Origin: Actinoplanes utahensis
GTDB lineage: Bacteria; Actinomycetota; Actinomycetes; Mycobacteriales; Micromonosporaceae
Reading direction: 5' to 3'
NCBI RefSeq assembly: GCF_016862455.1
Contig: NZ_BOMZ01000103.1
Location: 28,917-92,916, forward strand
DNA: 64,000 nt
Part shown: in pieces, positions 42,923 through 52,140 of the stretch
How positions within the stretch are numbered: the first letter of the stretch is position 1
How the letters are laid out: each line of letters starts with the position of its first letter
Made by a program: the position numbers and the translations under genes
Notes under the pieces: generated by a model
The model's input: the letters and a program-made list of their open reading frames with translations, nothing else
The model's database searches: none
Told to the model about the DNA's origin: nothing

Positions 42923-43588
42923 CTAGTTCCCTTCCTTGTCGGCGCCCTGGGCGATGTCCAGCACCTGGTCCACGATGTCGTCGGTGACCAGCATGTAGAC
43001 CTGGTCGCCGTCCTGCAGGACGATCGACGGTTGGGTCAGGGTGCCCATGCCGAAACGGGCCAGGTAGGCGACCCGGGCGCCGGTCCGGTCCTCCAGGGAC
43101 TTCACGGTCCGGCCGATCCAGTCGCGGTGCAGCGGCGTCTCCACGATGCTGACCACGCTCGTCGGGTCCCGGAAGACCTCGACCCGCTCGTCCGGCACCA
43201 GGAACCGGTACATCCGCTCGGACGCCCACCGGATCGTCGCGATCGTCGGGATGCCCAGCCGCTCGTAGACCTGGGCGCGGCGGGAGTCGTAGATCCGGGC
43301 CACCACCCGCGACACGCCGAACGTCTCCCGCGCCAGCCGCGCCGAGATGATGTTGGAGTTGTCACCGCTGGACACGGCGGCGAACGCGTCGGCCCGCTCG
43401 ATGCCGGCGGCGCGCAGGGTGTCCCGGTCGAACCCGATCCCGCTCACCGTGACCCCGCCGAAACCGTCGCCGAGACGGCGGAACGCGTCCGGGTCCCGGT
43501 CGATCACGGCGACCTGGTGCCCCTGGGCGTCGAGCCTCTGCGCCAGCGTCGAACCGAGCCGGCCGCATCCCATGATGACCACGTGCAC
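42923..43588 (-). CDS. ceoB: TrkA-type potassium uptake regulator CeoB
   Basis: The 221-residue paralogue of CeoC has GCGRLGSTLA (7-16), the acid in VIDRDPD and the RCK_C domain from about 135 (VVSIVETPLHRDWIGRTVK). GGAGGG is 8 bases before the GTG. CeoB and CeoC are likely to form a hetero-oligomeric ring on a K+ transporter. The divergent KimA-like transporter gene starts 113 bp away. Confidence 0.92.
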   Translation of the reverse strand: MHVVIMGCGRLGSTLAQRLDAQGHQVAVIDRDPDAFRRLGDGFGGVTVSGIGFDRDTLRAAGIERADAFAAVSSGDNSNIISARLARETFGVSRVVARIYDSRRAQVYERLGIPTIATIRWASERMYRFLVPDERVEVFRDPTSVVSIVETPLHRDWIGRTVKSLEDRTGARVAYLARFGMGTLTQPSIVLQDGDQVYMLVTDDIVDQVLDIAQGADKEGN

Positions 43589-43701
43589 GGTTCGTGCCCT
43601 CCCGAATCTGTACGGACCAGTGTGAGCCTGCCATGCCTCCCGCGAGGGCGCTGTCCGGGGCGGACCACACGCCGAAAGGCCCGCCCGTACGCTTGGCACT
43701 C

Positions 43702-45723
43702 GTGGCAAGTACCACCTCTCTAGCCAAACGGCTGCTTCTCGGCCGGCCGTTCCGATCCGACAAGCTGCAGCACACGCTGCTGCCCAAGCGGATCGCGCTG
43801 CCGGTCTTCGCGAGCGACGCGCTCTCCAGCGTGGCGTACGCGCCCGACGAGATCCTGTTGACGCTCTCGATCGCCGGCGCGGCCGCCTACGTGTATTCGC
43901 CCTGGGTGACGCTCGCGGTCGCGGTGGTGATGGTGACGGTGGTCGCCAGCTACCGGCAGAACGTGCATGCCTACCCGTCCGGCGGCGGCGACTACGAGGT
44001 GGCCACGGTCAACCTCGGGCCGAAGGCCGGACTCGGCGTGGCGAGCGCGCTGCTCGTCGACTACATCCTCACGGTCGCGGTGTCGATCTCCTCCGGGGTC
44101 AGCAACCTCGGCTCGGTCGTCCCCTGGGTGGCCACCCACAAGGTGCCCATCGCGATCGTCGCGATCATCCTGCTCAGCGCGGTGAACCTGCGTGGCCTAC
44201 GGGAGTCCGGGATCGCCTTCGCGGTCCCCACCTACCTGTTCATCGTGGTCATCCTCGGCATGATCATGACCGGCCTGTTCCGCGTCTTCATCCTCGGCCA
44301 GGATCTCCAGGCGCCCAGCGCCGGCCTGACGATCGTCGCCGAGGAGGATCATCTCAGTCAGTTCGCGTTCGCGTTCCTGCTCCTGCGGACGTTCTCGTCC
44401 GGTTGCGCCGCGCTGACCGGCGTCGAGGCGATCTCCAACGGGGTGCCCGCCTTCAAGAAGCCGAAGAGCAAGAACGCGGCGACCACGCTGATGCTGCTCG
44501 GCGGCCTGTCGCTGGTCATGCTCTACGGCATCATCATGCTGGCCCAGGCCACCCACCTGAAGTTCGTCGAGAACCCGATGCTGCAGATCGTCCCGAACGC
44601 CGCCTCCGAGGGGTACGTCCAGAAGACGGTCACCACCCAGCTCGCCGAGACCGTCTTCGGCAGCGGGTCGATCCTGCTCTACGTGGTCGGCGCGGTCACC
44701 GCGCTGATCCTGTTCCTGGCCGCGAACACCGCCTTCAACGGTTTCCCGGTGCTCGGCTCGATCCTGGCCCAGGACCGGTACCTGCCCCGCCAGTTCCACA
44801 CCCGCGGCGACCGGCTCGCGTTCAGCAACGGCATCGTCTTCCTCGCCGTCGCCGCGATGGTGCTGATCGTGGCCTTCGAGGCCGAGGTGACCCGGCTCAT
44901 CCAGCTCTACATCGTGGGCGTCTTCGTGTCGTTCACGCTGTCGCAGGCCGGCATGATCCGGCACTGGAACCGGCTGCTGCGCACCCAGCGCGACCCGGAA
45001 CGCCGCAAGAGGATGCTCCGCTCCCGGGCGATCAACGCGTTCGGCATGGTGCTCACCGGCGCCGTCCTGATCGTCGTGCTGATCACCAAGTTCATGCTCG
45101 GCGCCTGGATCGCGATCGCCGCCATGATCGTCATCTACGGCCTGATGGTGGCCATCCACCGGCACTACACGCGCGTCGCCGAGGAGCTCAAACCCACCGA
45201 CGAACGGCCCATCCTGCCGTCCCGCAACCACGCCGTCGTCCTCGTCAGCAAGGTGCACCAGCCGACCCTGCGCGCCCTCGCCTACGCCCAGGCCACCCGG
45301 CCGGACACGCTCACCGCCGTCACCGTGAACGTCGACGACAACGACACCCGCACCATCCAGACCGAATGGGAACGCCGCCAGCTCCCGGTGCCACTCACCG
45401 TGGTCGACTCGCCGTACCGGGAGATCAGCCGCCCGATCATCGACTTCGTCAAGAGCGTGCGCCGCAGCTCACCCCGCGACGTGGTGACCGTCTTCGTGCC
45501 CGAATACGTGGTCGGCCGCTGGTGGGAGAACCTGCTGCACAACCAGAGCGCCCTGCGCATCAAGGGCCGGCTGCTCTTCGAGCCCGGCGTCATGGTCACC
45601 AGCGTGCCCTGGCAGCTGCGCTCCAGCCAGGACCGCGACCTCGACCGGATGGACCGTGGGCTCAGTCGCGCGCCCGCCCGCGGCCCCCGAGCCCACGGCG
45701 CCGACGACGGGGAACAGCCATGA
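43702..45723 (+). CDS. KimA-like APC-superfamily transporter, probable K+ importer
   Basis: The 673-residue protein has 12 membrane helices and a C-terminal cytoplasmic domain of the universal-stress type (about 500-640, with VSKVHQPTLRALAYA). The N-terminus matches KimA-type proteins, with LLPKRIALPVFASDALSSVAYAPDEIL in the first 50 residues. KimA imports K+ with H+ and is inhibited by c-di-AMP. Annotated often only as APC permease. The two K+ regulators ceoB and ceoC next door support a potassium role. GTG 43702 gives MASTTSLAKRLLLGRP. No c-di-AMP riboswitch is visible upstream. Confidence 0.85.
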   Translation: MASTTSLAKRLLLGRPFRSDKLQHTLLPKRIALPVFASDALSSVAYAPDEILLTLSIAGAAAYVYSPWVTLAVAVVMVTVVASYRQNVHAYPSGGGDYEVATVNLGPKAGLGVASALLVDYILTVAVSISSGVSNLGSVVPWVATHKVPIAIVAIILLSAVNLRGLRESGIAFAVPTYLFIVVILGMIMTGLFRVFILGQDLQAPSAGLTIVAEEDHLSQFAFAFLLLRTFSSGCAALTGVEAISNGVPAFKKPKSKNAATTLMLLGGLSLVMLYGIIMLAQATHLKFVENPMLQIVPNAASEGYVQKTVTTQLAETVFGSGSILLYVVGAVTALILFLAANTAFNGFPVLGSILAQDRYLPRQFHTRGDRLAFSNGIVFLAVAAMVLIVAFEAEVTRLIQLYIVGVFVSFTLSQAGMIRHWNRLLRTQRDPERRKRMLRSRAINAFGMVLTGAVLIVVLITKFMLGAWIAIAAMIVIYGLMVAIHRHYTRVAEELKPTDERPILPSRNHAVVLVSKVHQPTLRALAYAQATRPDTLTAVTVNVDDNDTRTIQTEWERRQLPVPLTVVDSPYREISRPIIDFVKSVRRSSPRDVVTVFVPEYVVGRWWENLLHNQSALRIKGRLLFEPGVMVTSVPWQLRSSQDRDLDRMDRGLSRAPARGPRAHGADDGEQP

Positions 45724-47162
45724 CCGACCGATCCACCTCCACCTCCACCGGAACTCCCTCGCGGGCCGCCGGGCTCTCCGCGACCGTCGCGGATCACGAC
45801 GCTGACCCGATCGAAGGCGACCGGGTCGAGGTCACCGTGGGCGCGCCCGCGCACGGGGGCCACTGCGTGGCCCGGATCGGCGGCCCACACGGCCGGGTGG
45901 TCTTCGTCCGGCACGCGCTGCCCGGCGAACGGATCACCGCCGAGATCACCGAGATCCACCGCGGCTACCTGCGCGCCGACGCCGTGGAGATCCATGAGGC
46001 CTCCCCGGACCGGGTCACCCCACCCTGCCCGTACGCCCATCCCGGCGGCTGCGGCGGCTGCGACCTCCAGCACGCCTCCGGCGACGCCCAGCTCCGCTGG
46101 AAGACCGCGGTGGTCCGGGAACAGCTCACCCGTCTGGCAGGTCTCACCCCCGAAGAGCAGGACCAGATTTTCGTACGCGTCGAGCCGCTCCCGCCGACGC
46201 TGTCCCGTCCCGCCGGCCCGCGGTTCCTCGAAGCCCCGCCGAGCACCCCCGTCCCGGAGAACGGCGCGGCAGCCGAGCCGGCCGGCGACGAGGCGAGGCT
46301 GCTGGGCTGGCGAAGCCGGATCCGGTACGCCGTCGACGCCGCCGGGCGCCCCGGGCTCCTGCAGCACCGATCCCACCAGGTGGTGCCGATCGACCGTTGC
46401 CTGATCGCGCACCCGGGGATCCAGAGCCTCGACGTGCTCACCCACGAGTGGCCGGACGTCGACGCCCTGCAAGCGGTCGCCTCCACCGGCGGCGACGTCG
46501 TGGTGCTCGGGCGGCCGTCCGGCACAGCGGCCCCGGCCCCCGGTGACGACCTCGCCGAAGCAGCCGGCGAAGGCGCGCCGACCCACCTCTCCGGTCCGGC
46601 CGAAGTCACCGAGCAGGCCGCCGGCCGGTCCTGGCGGATCCCGCCGGAAGGCTTCTGGCAGGTGCACCCGGCAGCCGCCGACACACTGGTGGGCGCCGTC
46701 CTGGACATGGTGCGCCCGGCCCCGGGCGAGACCGCGTGGGACCTCTACGGGGGCGCGGGACTCTTCGCCGCCGCCGTCGCCGGCCGCACCGGCGCCCGGG
46801 TCACCGTGGTCGAGTCCTCCCCGACCGGTGTGGCCGCCGCCCGGGCCAACCTCGCCGATCTCCCGCACACCGACATCGTCCAGGCGCGCGTCGACGTCGC
46901 CCTGACCCGGCGTCGGATCACCGCCCCGGTCGACCTGGTCGTCCTGGACCCGCCGCGGGCCGGCGCGGGCGCCCGCGTGGTGCAGGCGATCGCCGCCGCC
47001 CGTCCCCGGGCCGTCGCCTACGTGGCCTGCGACCCCGCCGCTCTCGCCCGCGACCTCAAGACGTTCCGCTCCGCCGGCTGGCGCGTCGTCCAGCTCCGCG
47101 CCTTCGACTGCTTCCCCATGACCCAGCACGTCGAATGCGTGGCCCTGCTCGTCCCCGCCTGA
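45720..47162 (+). CDS. RumA/TrmA-type class I RNA (uracil-5) methyltransferase
   Basis: The 480-residue enzyme has an N-terminal TRAM domain (about 33-93), a Fe-S cluster region with Cys103, Cys111 and Cys114 (CPYAHPGGCGGC), and a C-terminal Rossmann methylase: ETAWDLYGGAGLF, then VVLDPPRAG and the catalytic segment YVACDPAALARDL with Cys. The target, probably a uridine in rRNA or tRNA, cannot be told from sequence. It overlaps the transporter stop by 4 bases. Confidence 0.9.
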   Translation: MTDRSTSTSTGTPSRAAGLSATVADHDADPIEGDRVEVTVGAPAHGGHCVARIGGPHGRVVFVRHALPGERITAEITEIHRGYLRADAVEIHEASPDRVTPPCPYAHPGGCGGCDLQHASGDAQLRWKTAVVREQLTRLAGLTPEEQDQIFVRVEPLPPTLSRPAGPRFLEAPPSTPVPENGAAAEPAGDEARLLGWRSRIRYAVDAAGRPGLLQHRSHQVVPIDRCLIAHPGIQSLDVLTHEWPDVDALQAVASTGGDVVVLGRPSGTAAPAPGDDLAEAAGEGAPTHLSGPAEVTEQAAGRSWRIPPEGFWQVHPAAADTLVGAVLDMVRPAPGETAWDLYGGAGLFAAAVAGRTGARVTVVESSPTGVAAARANLADLPHTDIVQARVDVALTRRRITAPVDLVVLDPPRAGAGARVVQAIAAARPRAVAYVACDPAALARDLKTFRSAGWRVVQLRAFDCFPMTQHVECVALLVPA

Positions 47163-47287
47163 GCCGCCGCCAGCGGCTCCTGCTCTCCGTCGGCTGTTCG
47201 CCCGTGGGCTGCTGCTTGCCCGTCGGGTGCTGTGGTTCGTCGGCATCGTTGTTGCGGGGGCGCTGATTGGACGTGCCAGCCAGGCCC

Positions 47288-47424
47288 GCTGGAATCGTGC
47301 CAGCCCGCCCCGGCTGGAACCGGACTCGCGTGCCCGGCTGGAACCGGACCCGCGAGCCTGCTGGAACCTCGCCAGCCGCGGCCGCTGGAACCGGACCCGC
47401 GAGCCTGCTGGAACCGGATGCGTG
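47288..47424. repeat. Imperfect tandem repeat based on GCTGGAACC
   Basis: Six units of 23-25 bp each begin GCTGGAA(T/C)C. Units three and five (GCTGGAACCGGACCCGCGAG and three more bases) are identical. The frames through it are open by composition, but no start with a ribosome site exists. Confidence 0.8.
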
Positions 47425-47432
47425 GGGCTCGG

Positions 47433-47504
47433 GTTACCCCCGGCTGGCTCTCAGTGCTGTCTCAAGACACTTGAGACAGCACTGAGAGCCAGCCGGGGGG
47501 TAAC
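47433..47504. repeat. Very long hairpin: 34-bp inverted repeat with 3-base loop
   Basis: Bases 47433-47466 pair with 47470-47504 over 34 bp with a single bulged G on the right arm and the loop ACA. No T-run flanks it. It lies 270 bp after the RNA methyltransferase and 183 bp before the folD stop, so it could act as a bidirectional terminator, a cruciform or an RNase III substrate. Confidence 0.85.
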
Positions 47505-47563
47505 AGCGACCGGGCGCCTCCACCCGGTGGACGGGCTGCGGCGGGAAGCCGCGGCGACGTCGC

Positions 47564-47686
47564 GGGGAAGCGACGGGACGCCGCGTGGCCGTACCGGAAA
47601 GCGGTTTCGGTCGGGTCCAACCGTCCGGGGAAGCGACGGGACGCCGCGTGGCCGTGCCGGAGAGCGGGGGTCCGACCGTCCCCGGG
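47564..47686. repeat. Tandem duplication of about 63 bp
   Basis: The unit starting GGGGAAGCGACGGGACGCCG at 47564 recurs at 47627. The first 41 bp differ at two positions; the second copy lacks seven bases (TTTCGGT or equivalent) before a shared GGGTCC(A/G)ACCGTCC. The second copy ends at the folD stop codon. Confidence 0.8.
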
Positions 47687-47687
47687 A

Positions 47688-48548
47688 TCAGGGGTTGGCG
47701 CGCTCCGCGGCGGTGACGGCGTTGCGGAACAGCATGGCGACCGTGGTGGGGCCGACGCCGCCGACGCGCGGGGTGATGGCGCCGGCCACGTCCGCGCAGG
47801 TCTCGTCGACGTCGGGGAGGAGGCGGCGGCCTTCGTAACGGACGCCGGCGCCGATGACGACCGAGCCCGGTTTGACGTGTTCGGGTTTGACGATGCCGGG
47901 GACGCCGGCGGCGGCGATCAGGATGTCGGCGCGCTGGGTGTAGCGGGGCCAGTCCTTGACGCCGGTGTGCACGACGGTGACGGCGGCGTTGGCGGTGGGG
48001 CGTTTCTGGGCCAGCAGCATCGCCAGGGGGCGGCCGAGGGTGGCGCCGCGGCCGAGGATGACGACCTCACGGCCGGAGACCTCGATGCCGTGGAAGGCGA
48101 GGAGCGCCTCGATGCCGGCGGGGGTGCAGGGCAGCGGGCCGGGGAGGCCGACGGCGAGGCGGCCCATGTTGAGCGGGTGCATGCCGTCGACGTCCTTGTC
48201 GGGGTCGAGGGTCTGCAGGGCGGCGTCGTAGTCCAGGTGGGCGGGGATCGGGTACTGGATGAGGACGCCGTGGACGGACTTGTCGTCGTTGTAACCGGCG
48301 ATGACCTTGAGCAGGTCGGCCTGGGTGACGTCGCCGCTCAGGTGCTCGTGCGGGGACGCGAAGCCGAGCTCGGCGGCCTGCTTCTGCTTGATCCGGATGT
48401 AGCCGGCGCTGGCGTCGTCGTCGCCGACCAGGATGGTGGCGAGACTGGGCTGGATGCCGCGGGCTTTGAGGGCGGCGACCCGGGCACGGACGTCGTCGAG
48501 AACGGACTCGGCGACGGGCGCGCCGGGAAGAAGACGTGCCGATGACAT
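47688..48548 (-). CDS. folD: Methylenetetrahydrofolate dehydrogenase/cyclohydrolase
   Basis: FolD interconverts methylene-, methenyl- and formyl-tetrahydrofolate with NADP. The 286-residue length is normal. Seen are the substrate motif GYIRIKQKQAAELG near 49 (catalytic Lys), QYPIPAHLD near 98, the Rossmann GRGATLGRPLAMLL near 166 and the ending GGVGPTTVAMLF. GAGGAG lies upstream of the ATG. It is divergent from dxs, 240 bp apart. Confidence 0.97.
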   Translation of the reverse strand: MSSARLLPGAPVAESVLDDVRARVAALKARGIQPSLATILVGDDDASAGYIRIKQKQAAELGFASPHEHLSGDVTQADLLKVIAGYNDDKSVHGVLIQYPIPAHLDYDAALQTLDPDKDVDGMHPLNMGRLAVGLPGPLPCTPAGIEALLAFHGIEVSGREVVILGRGATLGRPLAMLLAQKRPTANAAVTVVHTGVKDWPRYTQRADILIAAAGVPGIVKPEHVKPGSVVIGAGVRYEGRRLLPDVDETCADVAGAITPRVGGVGPTTVAMLFRNAVTAAERANP

Positions 48549-48788
48549 GCGTATCTCTCCTCGGCCGGAGCCCAGGCGGTCGACTCCGATGTGACGAGCT
48601 CCCCGATGGTTCGACCATCCCTGTGCCGCCAGTCGCTGCGTGCCTCCCAGGATGCCGGATGGCCGGTCCGGCCGACCACCCGGGGCCGGAGATCCGCCGG
48701 TAGGGGGATGTTCCAATTGTGTGGAGGATTGGTGACGGTCCGTTCGCTCACGTCGCGTCGGTGCGCTGCACGGATAGACTCTCACCTC

Positions 48789-50702
48789 ATGAGCGACTCC
48801 CCCTCGACCCCGGCCGGCCTGCTGTCCAGCATCACCAATCCCGGTGATCTGAAGCGACTGACCGCTGAGCAGCTGACCCTGCTCGCGGCCGAGATCCGCG
48901 ACTTCCTGGTGGCCAAGGTGTCCCGGACCGGGGGTCACCTCGGGCCGAACCTGGGCGTGGTCGAGATGACCCTGGCGCTGCACCGGGTCTTCGACTCCCC
49001 ACGCGACAAGATCCTCTTCGACACCGGCCACCAGGCGTACGTGCACAAGATCGTCACCGGCCGGCAGGACGGGTTCGACCTGCTCCGGCAGCGTGGGGGG
49101 CTCACCGGCTACCCGAGCCGGGCGGAGAGCGAGCACGACCTGATCGAGAATTCGCACGCCTCCACCGCCCTGTCCTACGCCGACGGCCTCGCCAAGGCGT
49201 ACGCGCTGCGCGGTGAGGACCGGCACGTGGTCGCGGTCGTCGGCGACGGCGCGCTGACCGGTGGCATGTGCTGGGAGGCGCTCAACAACATCGCGGCGAC
49301 CCGCAACCGGCTGGTCATCGTGGTCAACGACAACGGCCGGTCCTATGCGCCGACCATCGGCGGTCTCGCCGACCACCTGTCCACGCTGCGCCTCAACCCG
49401 GGTTACGAGCGGGTGCTCGACCTGGTGAAGGACGCGCTGGGCCAGACGCCGGTGGTGGGCAAGCCGGTGTTCGAGGTGCTGCACGCGGTGAAGAAGGGCA
49501 TCAAGGACGCGGTCAGCCCGCAGCCGATGTTCGAGGATCTCGGCCTGAAGTACATCGGGCCGGTTGACGGTCACGACCAGCAGGCCATGGAGTCGGCGCT
49601 GCGGCGGGCCAAGGGTTTCGAGGCGCCGGTCATCGTGCACGCGGTGACCCGCAAGGGCTACGGCTTCCTGCCTGCCGAGCAGGACGAGGCCGACTGCCTG
49701 CACGGTCCGGGCAGCGCGTTCAGTGTGGAGACCGGCAAGCTGCTGGCCGCGCCGACGCTGAAGTGGACGAAGGTGTTCGCCGACGAGCTGGTGCGGATCG
49801 CCGACGAGCGGCCGGACATCGTGGGCATCACCGCCGCGATGGCCGAGCCGACCGGCATCGCCGCCCTGGCCAAGAAGTACCCCGAGCGCACCTATGACGT
49901 GGGGATCGCCGAGCAGCATGCGGCGACGAGCGCGGCGGGTCTGGCGATGGGCGGGTTGCACCCGGTCGTCGCGGTCTACGCGACCTTCCTGAACCGGGCT
50001 TTCGACCAGGTCCTGCTGGACGTGGCGATGCACGGGCTGCCGGTGACGTTCGTCCTGGACCGGGCCGGTATCACCGGGCCGGACGGGCCGAGTCACTACG
50101 GCATGTGGGACATGAGCGTCTTCGGTGTGGTGCCGGGGCTGCGGATCGCCGCCCCGCGGGACGCCGAGACGCTGCGTGAGGAGCTGCGCGAGGCGGTCGC
50201 GGTCGAGGACGGGCCGACGATCGTGCGGTTCCCGACCGGCAAGGTCGCGCCGGACACCCCGGCGATCCGCCGGGTCGGCCAGGTGGACGTGCTGCGGGAG
50301 GGTGCGGGCCGGGACATCCTGCTGGTCGCGGTCGGCTCGTTCGCCGGGCTGGGCCTGGAGGCCGCGGAGCGGATCGCCGAGCAGGGGTACGGCGTGACCG
50401 TCGTCGACCCCCGCTGGGTCCGTCCCGTGCCGATCGAGCTGACCGGCCTCGCCGCCCAGCACCGGCTCGTGGTGACGCTGGAGGACGGTGTGCGGGCCGG
50501 CGGTGTCGGTGACGCGGTGGCGGCGGCTCTGCGGGACGCGGGTGTGTCCACGCCGCTGCGTGACTTCGGTGTGCCGGCCGGGTTCCACCCGCACGGCACC
50601 CGCGCGGAGATCCTGGCGGCGCTGGGCCTGACCGCGCAGGACGTGGCTCGCGAGGTGACCGAGACGATCTCGCGCCTGGACGCGGGCGAGGTCCGCGTCT
50701 GA
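48789..50702 (+). CDS. dxs: 1-deoxy-D-xylulose-5-phosphate synthase
   Basis: First enzyme of the MEP isoprenoid pathway; condenses pyruvate and glyceraldehyde 3-phosphate with thiamine diphosphate. The 637 residues include HLGPNLGVVE with the catalytic His near 53, the ThDP motif VVGDGALTGGM near 150 ending in NDN, and the transketolase-like YDVGIAEQHA near 370. Everything looks intact. The upstream region has no recognised thiamine riboswitch. Confidence 0.97.
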   Translation: MSDSPSTPAGLLSSITNPGDLKRLTAEQLTLLAAEIRDFLVAKVSRTGGHLGPNLGVVEMTLALHRVFDSPRDKILFDTGHQAYVHKIVTGRQDGFDLLRQRGGLTGYPSRAESEHDLIENSHASTALSYADGLAKAYALRGEDRHVVAVVGDGALTGGMCWEALNNIAATRNRLVIVVNDNGRSYAPTIGGLADHLSTLRLNPGYERVLDLVKDALGQTPVVGKPVFEVLHAVKKGIKDAVSPQPMFEDLGLKYIGPVDGHDQQAMESALRRAKGFEAPVIVHAVTRKGYGFLPAEQDEADCLHGPGSAFSVETGKLLAAPTLKWTKVFADELVRIADERPDIVGITAAMAEPTGIAALAKKYPERTYDVGIAEQHAATSAAGLAMGGLHPVVAVYATFLNRAFDQVLLDVAMHGLPVTFVLDRAGITGPDGPSHYGMWDMSVFGVVPGLRIAAPRDAETLREELREAVAVEDGPTIVRFPTGKVAPDTPAIRRVGQVDVLREGAGRDILLVAVGSFAGLGLEAAERIAEQGYGVTVVDPRWVRPVPIELTGLAAQHRLVVTLEDGVRAGGVGDAVAAALRDAGVSTPLRDFGVPAGFHPHGTRAEILAALGLTAQDVAREVTETISRLDAGEVRV

Positions 50703-50778
50703 GGCCCTGACCGAGGGCGGCGCCGGCTGCGAAAAGACGACCTGGGCAAGTTCGTTACGGAACCGTTACCTTTGATGG

Positions 50779-52107
50779 ATGGGTGCGGACGCCGCGAACG
50801 GTCCCGTCGTCGTCATCGAGCTGGGTCTTGACCGGGGTGAGCCGGAGACCTACCACCGGCCGGGGCGGCGCACGACGCCGCTCTGGCTGGCTCCGGCCCT
50901 CCTCGCGGTGTTGTCGCTGTTCGCCGTCACCGGCTCGGCGCCGCCGCCGGGCCCACCGATGGAGGTTCTGCTGCGGGTCGCGATCGGCCCGGGCGACCCC
51001 TTCGTGACCCACGGCGACCAGTTGATCGTCCAGGCGGCCGGCGAGCTCGCCTCGTTCGATCTGCGGACCGGCACGCAGCAGTGGCGGGTGGAGCAGCGGA
51101 TCCCGGTGTCCCGATTGCGGACCGGTGGCGGCGGTGTGGTGCTGCTGCGCCCCTGGACGCCGGTGCGGGTCGAGCCCGGCACCACCGCGGTCGCCCTGTC
51201 CACCGGCCGGGTCCGCTGGCGCAACGACCGTAACGTGCTGCAGTTCGCCGATGGCGGCGGTGCGGACACCCTGATGGTCGCCGTCGACGGGGTGCGCAGC
51301 GCGTCCGGCGCCGGCCGCCGGGTGGAGCGGGCGGTCGAGGTCGTCGATCCGGAGTCCGGCGCGGCCCGCTGGCGGGTGTGGGTCCCGTCGACCGCGGTCC
51401 TGCTGGGGTTGCCCGGGCACGAGCCGGACGAGGCCCGGATCGTGCTGGTGCACGCCGATGCGATCGCCCGGCTGTACGACGTGGCGAGCGGCGCGTTGCT
51501 GGCCGAACGGCGGGTTCCGGCCGCCGACTACGCGCCGGAGAACACGGTGCCGGCCGGCGGGATGATGCTGCTGCGGCATCCGGGGCCGTCCGGGATCGAG
51601 CTGTCCGCCTACGACGCGCGGACGCTGCGGCCGCGCTGGACGGTGCCGGCGCCGACGGCCCGGGAGGTCATGGCGTGCGGCGGCCTGGCGTGCCTGATCG
51701 GGCTGGACGGGGTCCGCGTGATCGACCCGGCGACCGGTGACGTGCTCTGGCACCGGCCGGGCTGGCGCAGCGTCGAGCCGGCCGGCGCGCACCTGGTGGC
51801 GTACGCGGACGGTCCCGCCGCGCCGTCCGCCCTGGTCGATCCGGCGACCGGCGCGGTGCTGGTGGATCTGACCGGCTGGCGCACGGTCTCCGGCAGCGCG
51901 GCCGCCGGCCGGTTGCTGGTCGTCCGGGACGGCGGCCCGGAGGCGCGTAGCATGGTCGCGGTCGCGGCGCCCGGGATGTCCCGGCCACACCCGCTCGCCG
52001 ACCTGCCTTCCGGCACCGGTGACTGCCAGGCCGTGCCGGCCCGGCTGATCTGCCGGTCGGTCTACGGCGAGGTGGTCGTCTGGGCGTACCGCGCCCCGGC
52101 CGGGTGA
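50779..52107 (+). CDS. Membrane-anchored PQQ-like beta-propeller protein, paralogue 1
   Basis: The 442-residue protein has a short cytosolic N-terminus starting VVVIELGLD, one membrane helix (about 34-54) and an extracytoplasmic beta-propeller of seven or eight repeats, each resembling the pyrrolo-quinoline quinone (PQQ) repeat: a D(x)RTG(T) turn then W at the end of a strand (DLRTGTQQWRV near 94, TGRVRWRND near 138). No enzymatic motif. A possible -10 (TACCTT, 50767-50772) right before the ATG hints at leaderless expression. Two more proteins of the same layout follow. Confidence 0.82.
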   Translation: MGADAANGPVVVIELGLDRGEPETYHRPGRRTTPLWLAPALLAVLSLFAVTGSAPPPGPPMEVLLRVAIGPGDPFVTHGDQLIVQAAGELASFDLRTGTQQWRVEQRIPVSRLRTGGGGVVLLRPWTPVRVEPGTTAVALSTGRVRWRNDRNVLQFADGGGADTLMVAVDGVRSASGAGRRVERAVEVVDPESGAARWRVWVPSTAVLLGLPGHEPDEARIVLVHADAIARLYDVASGALLAERRVPAADYAPENTVPAGGMMLLRHPGPSGIELSAYDARTLRPRWTVPAPTAREVMACGGLACLIGLDGVRVIDPATGDVLWHRPGWRSVEPAGAHLVAYADGPAAPSALVDPATGAVLVDLTGWRTVSGSAAAGRLLVVRDGGPEARSMVAVAAPGMSRPHPLADLPSGTGDCQAVPARLICRSVYGEVVVWAYRAPAG

Positions 52108-52140
52108 TCCGGCCGCCCGCGGGTCCAGGAGGTGCACGGC

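Larger units (their letters stand above)
47163..47687. other. 525-bp repeat-rich intergenic region
   Basis: This region between convergent genes holds no gene. It is filled by three structures: GCTGGAACC tandem repeats, a 34-bp inverted repeat and a tandem duplication with 63- and 56-bp units. The rest is GC-rich filler. Confidence 0.75.

Noticed and set aside
43589..43701. c-di-AMP (ydaO-type) riboswitch before the KimA-like transporter
   Set aside because: The leader is at most about 110 bp between divergent genes, shorter than that riboswitch, and none of its pairing elements was recognised.
48549..48788. Thiamine riboswitch before dxs
   Set aside because: I looked for the conserved CTGAGA and paired helices and did not see them in the 240-bp folD-dxs spacer.
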